DNA of 64,000 nucleotides from Erythrocercus mccallii (lineage: Eukaryota > Chordata > Aves > Passeriformes > Dicruridae), in contig VZRG01000288.1 in assembly GCA_013397435.1 (NCBI GenBank), positions 222,349 to 286,348 on the forward strand. Direction: 5' to 3'. Made by a program: the position numbers and the translations under genes. The notes below the pieces were generated by a model. It ran no database searches. It was not told where the DNA came from and saw nothing but the letters and a program-made list of their open reading frames with translations. Shown here in pieces: positions 58,741 to 64,000 of this stretch; position 1 is the stretch's first letter, and each line of letters opens with the position of its first letter.

Positions 58741-61700
58741 GCAGCAGGAGTGAATGTAACTCTGGAAATGTATGGAGGGGGAAGCCATGTTTGATTTATT
58801 CCTCCACTAAACACTGTTGTGATGATCCTTCTACTTACACCCTTCTGCAGTCCATCCTGGACCGGTATGGGAGGAGAGCCTTGTTAGGAAAATGGAAAGA
58901 AAACATTCCTGCGAAGGCGTGCGGGCTCTTTGGCTCAATATTCATTAAGCATAAGAGGACAGGGCTCTTGTAACTTGAATTGATATTTGTGTGGTAAAAG
59001 AGCCTGGGGAACTTGTATTCCCAAGGCCATAGTTACAGCTCATCTGCTGTGGCTTTACCGCTCTGGGGGTGGAGAAGGGAATTTGCCATACTTCTTGAAC
59101 GTATTTATACTTGCTTTTTGGTTTTGGCTTTTTTTTAAATATGTCGGCTGAAAGGAGGAGTAAACACTAGTAGAAGTACAGAGACGGTAAACACCATATT
59201 TAAACAGAAGTCAGAGAAAATGGGCTTCTTGCTAATACACGTAAGACAAGCAAGAGGCTGGTTATCAGTAATTGCCCATGTATTTTGTGTGCATGAATAT
59301 TTTCTTACTGGCATTTGCATTAAAATTGGTTTATAATTATTGTTAAATTTAGGAGCTAGTGCACCCCACACTGAGTAAGCTAAATAGATCTGCTTTAGAA
59401 AAAAAGAAAGGGAAGATATGTTTGGCTTTTAGCCTTTGCATACATCCAAGGAAGGTAAACACTAGGGTGGCAGTGAAGTTTGTAATAGATTTTGCAAAGA
59501 GTCCCTGCTGGTGACTTAAGTGGATATAGATATAGATAGATATATGTATATATATGTGTGCATGTATTAGGTTACTAAAATTCCTTATACGTGGAAAGTG
59601 TGGCTTCCGCTGCAAGAATAAATTGGTTCTTTACCAAAATGTTCGTATGTTAGTAGAATATCTGTAAGCTTACTGCTGAAGCTATTATTTGCTTGTTTGC
59701 TGTGGGAATTCCGCTTGGGAAATGCAGCATATCAACGTTAATAAACTCCTCAGTTTAACAGTGTGGTGAATTTGACTGTGGATTATTTGACTGTTGGATG
59801 AAATATCTGAATTAAACCACTGTTTAGGAGGGCTAGTCAGGGCTCAGTACTTAGAGTATATGAAATTTTTGGTTGCTTCCTTAACTATTTATATCCTGTA
59901 TATTAAATCATACAGGCATTTTTGTCTAATATGCAACCATCAGAAAATCTGACAGTTTTTTTCAGTATGTGAATATAAATGCTGTAAATATTACTGGAGA
60001 CTGTATGACTAGCTCTTGTGAAGGTTATAAGGCTATCCACCCTCATACATGCTTGGAAAAATCCAGGTATTAAAATTACAGTAAAACCTACTACTTTATC
60101 AAGTATTATTTGAAAATGTCAGAAGAAACTAGGTCATTGTACTTTAAGGGTTTAGATTTAAAGTCTAGATTTAGAAGATAGAAAATAAAAACAAAATATA
60201 TTTCTTTTTAGTTCAGTATGAATCCAACAAATGGCTAGTAAGATTAAAAAATATATGTTTACTGTCTGTAGGACTACGTGCCTTTTCTGAAGCCAGTGGT
60301 AGTTCTGCAGATGAGGTTATTGCATTTAAATTACTGCCTGCATGCAATAGACTGGATAGTACAGCAAAACCAACCCTGCTTGGGTTTAGACTGGAAGCAA
60401 AAATGACTGTTGGTGGGTGGCTTTCTAGTATTTTGGTGGTGAATATACAGATATATGTGAGTTTGTGTCCAAAACACTGCACTAATAAAATGGCAAAGGA
60501 ATGGCGAGAAGAGATTGGTTTTTGGTGTCCTGTTGTTTGTGGCCCTTTCACCTCTCACTTTTGCACTGAGCCTGCTTTTTGTTCCACCAGTGTCAATACA
60601 TTTCCCAAGTGAGGTCTTGTTTCTCCAGCCTGATAAATGTGTTTCCTTGTGGTCGATCAAAGCCTCTTGCATACATTGGGGCTCCATGTGTATAAATGTT
60701 CACCTGCTCTGCTCAGATTCCTGTATCAGGCGTCTGGTGTGTGATGAGTAGAAGATACAAACAGAATTCTTGCAGCAATTTGATCACCGTTGGTCATTCC
60801 TGCTTATATAACTACATGACATTTCTTAGGTTTTAAGCCTAGAAGATGGTTTAATGCATGAGAATTGCATGATATAACAAGGTAAAGGGCCGGGCCTTTT
60901 CTGGGAAAAAAAAAAATTATTAAACCGCTCCTCAAGAGCAGTGTGCTGCACAGTGAGAAGCATCCACTAAGTAGTATTGCTGAAAACAACAGATTCCCTA
61001 ACAGTCAGTAATCAGGCATGAGTAAAGAACTGCTTGGGTGGGACTAATAATAATGTTGTAGATGATGATTGTATGTTTTAGTACTGTGTTTGTGGCTATA
61101 CTATCTGAGCTCTTTCATTGCTTTCCTGCAGAGAGAATTGAAATGGCCTTATGGTTGAGTAGATGTGATAGATCTGGTATAATTCCCAAATCCAGCCTTG
61201 GGATGAAGGAAGGGATGAAGGAAGAATGGAAATCACAGAATTCTAGGGAACATCACTTTCCAGTTAGGCTGTAGCTTTAAGAAATGTCTTCACCAAGGAT
61301 GTACTGGAATTTTGGTGGTGTAAATGAGAAGTGAAGATGGAACATGGCACGAGGATAAGTACTCAGGTGGTGAAGTGAAGAGAGAAAATAATTTCTCATC
61401 AGAGCTTGACCCGTGAGTCCAAATTTCCTCTGGTGAGGCAGCCTTGTTGATGTGCCAATAGTCACCCTGATGGTTGTAAATTCATGTAGCTGTTTGAATG
61501 GGTCAGTCAGCTATTTTATACAGTTAGTGGTTACTTGGAAGGTGTTGGTTCTGAGAACAATTTTGAAGGAAAAGAGAGAAACTACCTGAATTTTCTCCCT
61601 TCATTGCACTTTCGAATTAGATTCTCTATGACCTGCAGTCATTGGAGGTAGCTGTATAAATGTATTTGCCTTTTTCTTGTCATTTTACACCGACAGAAAT

Positions 61701-62892
61701 TACTAAAATGATGCATCAGGTATTATTTTTAACGTTGTCAAGTTTGACAATATCTATAATAGTTAATTTATATTTTCTAGCATCAGCGGGACAAGAAGTT
61801 TTTGCAATACGTAAAAGGAAAATGTAGACCATACTCTATTCTGCCACTCTTTAGTTTGAATAGCAAGCTGCAAAGATACTCAAAGTTCATGGTGAACAGG
61901 AATATATACTAATATATATTAATACCTTGTGATGATAAGCAGTGCATGATGGACTATACATTAACCTTCCTGACAAGCAACTCCAAACTTTAGCACCAGA
62001 TATCCATTGACTCTCTGGTAACTGACTCCCTCACAATGATTATTGTGCTGAGCTTACAAGCAACTTCTGTCCAAAGCATACAGTAGATTATAATGTAAAC
62101 TGATTTTTTTAAAATGCATGTTGTGTGCAATAAACAAATACCTGTGAATTATGATTGCACCAAAAGCAATGTCCTTGCTAATGTAAGAAATAATACCATT
62201 GTGTGGAAGTTGTTCTTATGGTATCATGGAGTGATGACCTACGTGTGGAAAGTAGGTGTTTGAAAATGTATTTGAATGTTTCATAGCAATCAAATTGCAC
62301 TTAGTGAGTATGGGAAAGTGAAGTACTAACCTAATATACTTCAGAGTTTTCATGCACTGGGCAAAATTACTTTGCCCTGAGGCACCACTGATGCAGGTTC
62401 TCATATATGACTTACTGTGAAACTAGTAAAGTATGTAAGAGACTTAAAGCATGTTTTAAATTGCAAGGGTTGTTCAACAGGTGATGGCTCTGTTTCTAGT
62501 TTTTTTCCCATCCTTTTTACTTGTCCAATTTTTATCTTGATGCAAGATAGCAATTTGATCTTTTTTTACTTTGGTATTCAGCTCCCCAGCGCAAATTGGA
62601 GCTATCTTATATTCCTGTTTAGGGTAAGGATACATAGGTGGTAAATGAATGGAAAACTGCAGCATGATGGTGCTATTGAACTTGATTTTCATAGAAACGT
62701 TACCATTTTTCCTCTGCTATCTGAAGGATGTTGGTTTTCTGTGTCCTTCAAGAAGCACAAGGATGTCTTGTTCTGACTGACAGAGATGACCTTTTAACTC
62801 TATGAAATTGCTTTGGCTGGTACCTTATACAAAATACTAAAATATTAGCATATCACATTCATGCTAAAATACACATTAAAAATGTGTTTTAT
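58741..62892. other. Probable NSD2 intron 1 (part 1)
   Basis: AT-rich sequence downstream of the second CpG island with a GATA/TATA microsatellite at about 59524-59562. No coding exon is seen. Confidence 0.4.
59524..59562 (+). repeat. GATA/TA microsatellite
   Basis: ATATAGATATAGATAGATAT followed by ATGTATATATATGTG; a short compound repeat. Confidence 0.75.
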
Positions 62893-63036
62893 ACAGAATC
62901 ACAGAATATTCTGAGTTGGAAGGGACCTCTAAGGACCATTGAGTCCAATGCTGAAGTGAATGGGCCTGTACAGGGACTGAACCCATGATGTTGGGGTTAT
63001 TAGCACCATGCTCCAACTAACTGAGCCAAACTCAGG
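62893..63036 (-). mobile_element. tRNA-Ile-derived SINE with CR1 tail (TguSINE1-like)
   Basis: On the minus strand the head (about 63034-62961) aligns with tRNA-Ile(AAT): GGCTCAGTTAGTTGGAGC, then GTGGTGCTAATAACCCCAAC, then GGGTTCAGTCCCTGTACAGG. The tail (62960-62893) is a CR1 3' end, with GAGGTCCCTTCCAACTCAGA and ending ATTCTGTGATTCTGT. A-box and B-box relics are visible. This fused architecture is known from songbird genomes, where CR1 machinery mobilises it. Confidence 0.88.
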
Positions 63037-64000
63037 GTATACAAATCATCTTCAAACATATTTGGCCTTGAGGGCTAAGATCACAATTCCATGTTTTCTT
63101 TACCGAAGTCAAAGAACAAAACAGAGGTGAGTTCTGTTCCCTGAGTTCTGCCATAGTGAACAAGAGATACACAAAAGAGCAGAAGATGAGATATTCTGTG
63201 ACAAAAATATCTTTAAGAGAAAAGGCTGAGCTTAGGGGAGATCTCATTAGAAATGTGATTTAAATGTAATTTGTAATATTTTGAAAAGCTACTGATTAAA
63301 GAATAAAAGAAGCATCAGAAAGAGCATGCAGTAATGCAGCCTTCTGTCATTATGTTTGGGACACATTTCACATATTTGTTCATTCTAATAAACAGAAGTA
63401 TAAATGTTCCTACTGTGGCATGGGTTAGTCTCTGGAGCTGAAGTTCCCAAGATCACATATCAATAAATCAATTGTGGAACTTGCCAGCCTTGGTAGGATG
63501 CCATCAGAGCAAAGATCCTGACTGCACTGGCATTCATAAACATCTAAATTGGGGAGTCATCTCCGTAGTAAAGAATGCCTAGATTCTAGTCTGATAGTAA
63601 AGCCAGAGGGATTTAAGCCGAAGTATGAACCTTGTAGAACAGTGTAGGGTGAAAGATGTGAATATGGATCATTTCCCTATATGGAGTAACTTTCAGATAC
63701 TTCAGAACGAAGTTAATGTTGTGATTTTTCTGTGAGTGCAAAATGCAGACTATCAGAAGTTGGTTTTTAACAGCACTCCTGAACAAACTAGAAACAAATG
63801 CTGGGATTAAATGTGGAATGTGACTGAAATTCAGCAGTAGTACAAAAAACAAGTTCCAGTCATAAAATGTGTAGCTGAAAGTGCCTGTGCAATATCAATT
63901 CATCAGCCTGGCTCAAAATGATAGTGATAGCTGAGCCTTCAGAAACTCTGCAAGTAAGGAGAGCAACTACAATTGCTTAACACTACTTATTTCTACAGTC
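63037..64000. other. Probable NSD2 intron 1 (part 2)
   Basis: AT-rich sequence to the window end with no exon or repeat recognised. Confidence 0.4.

Noticed and set aside
62961..63034. Functional tRNA-Ile gene
   Set aside because: Base changes in the stems and B-box and direct fusion to a CR1 tail show it is the head of a SINE, not a tRNA gene.
57140..64000. NSD2 coding exons
   Set aside because: No frame resembles the NSD2 N-terminus, PWWP, HMG or SET regions; the first coding exon must lie beyond the window.
1..64000. CRISPR array, toxin-antitoxin, phage-defence or other prokaryote-like system
   Set aside because: The repeats, introns and CpG islands are those of a vertebrate chromosome; no regularly spaced direct repeats with unique spacers or compact gene clusters occur.

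Overview
The window is vertebrate nuclear DNA, and the repeats point to a bird, most likely a songbird. Several 5'-truncated CR1 LINE copies are present (1-441, 15104-15572, 27372-27787, 33229-33297). There is also a SINE with a tRNA-Ile-derived head and a CR1-like tail (62893-63036), of the kind known from passerines as TguSINE1. Protein genes are split into short exons with GT-AG introns, so most long open frames are chance or shadows.

The one gene that can be read completely is LETM1, the mitochondrial inner-membrane cation exchanger and leucine-zipper/EF-hand protein. It runs on the minus strand from a start codon at 32761 in a CpG island down to a stop at 8288. I rebuilt 14 coding exons. 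They include a 58-base exon 2 (28665-28722) that is too short to show as an open frame. All junctions keep phase and give a 2271-base CDS encoding 756 residues. The 3' UTR probably extends to about 4525, with three AATAAA signals.

Layout: 1-935 is a nested CR1 insertion followed by a GGGAT-type minisatellite and a GC-rich patch. 936-4520 has no recognisable gene. 4525-32900 is LETM1. 32430-33310 is the LETM1 CpG-island promoter, with a ZNF143-type ACTACA/TCCC motif upstream of the start codon. 33300-57140 is intergenic and mostly AT-rich, with a few weak exon-like segments, a paired YY1-type site and an RFX X-box-like palindrome. 57140-58740 is a second large CpG island broken by a 214-base assembly gap. 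By the conserved vertebrate order FGFR3-LETM1-NSD2 it is probably the plus-strand promoter and untranslated first exon of NSD2. The rest would then be NSD2 intron 1, but no NSD2 coding exon is inside the window.

I see no operon, CRISPR array, defence island or other prokaryote-like system. The most useful results are the complete LETM1 exon map with its hidden exon, an EF-hand substitution, and several unannotated exon-like segments around and between the two divergent promoters. Those segments need transcript evidence.
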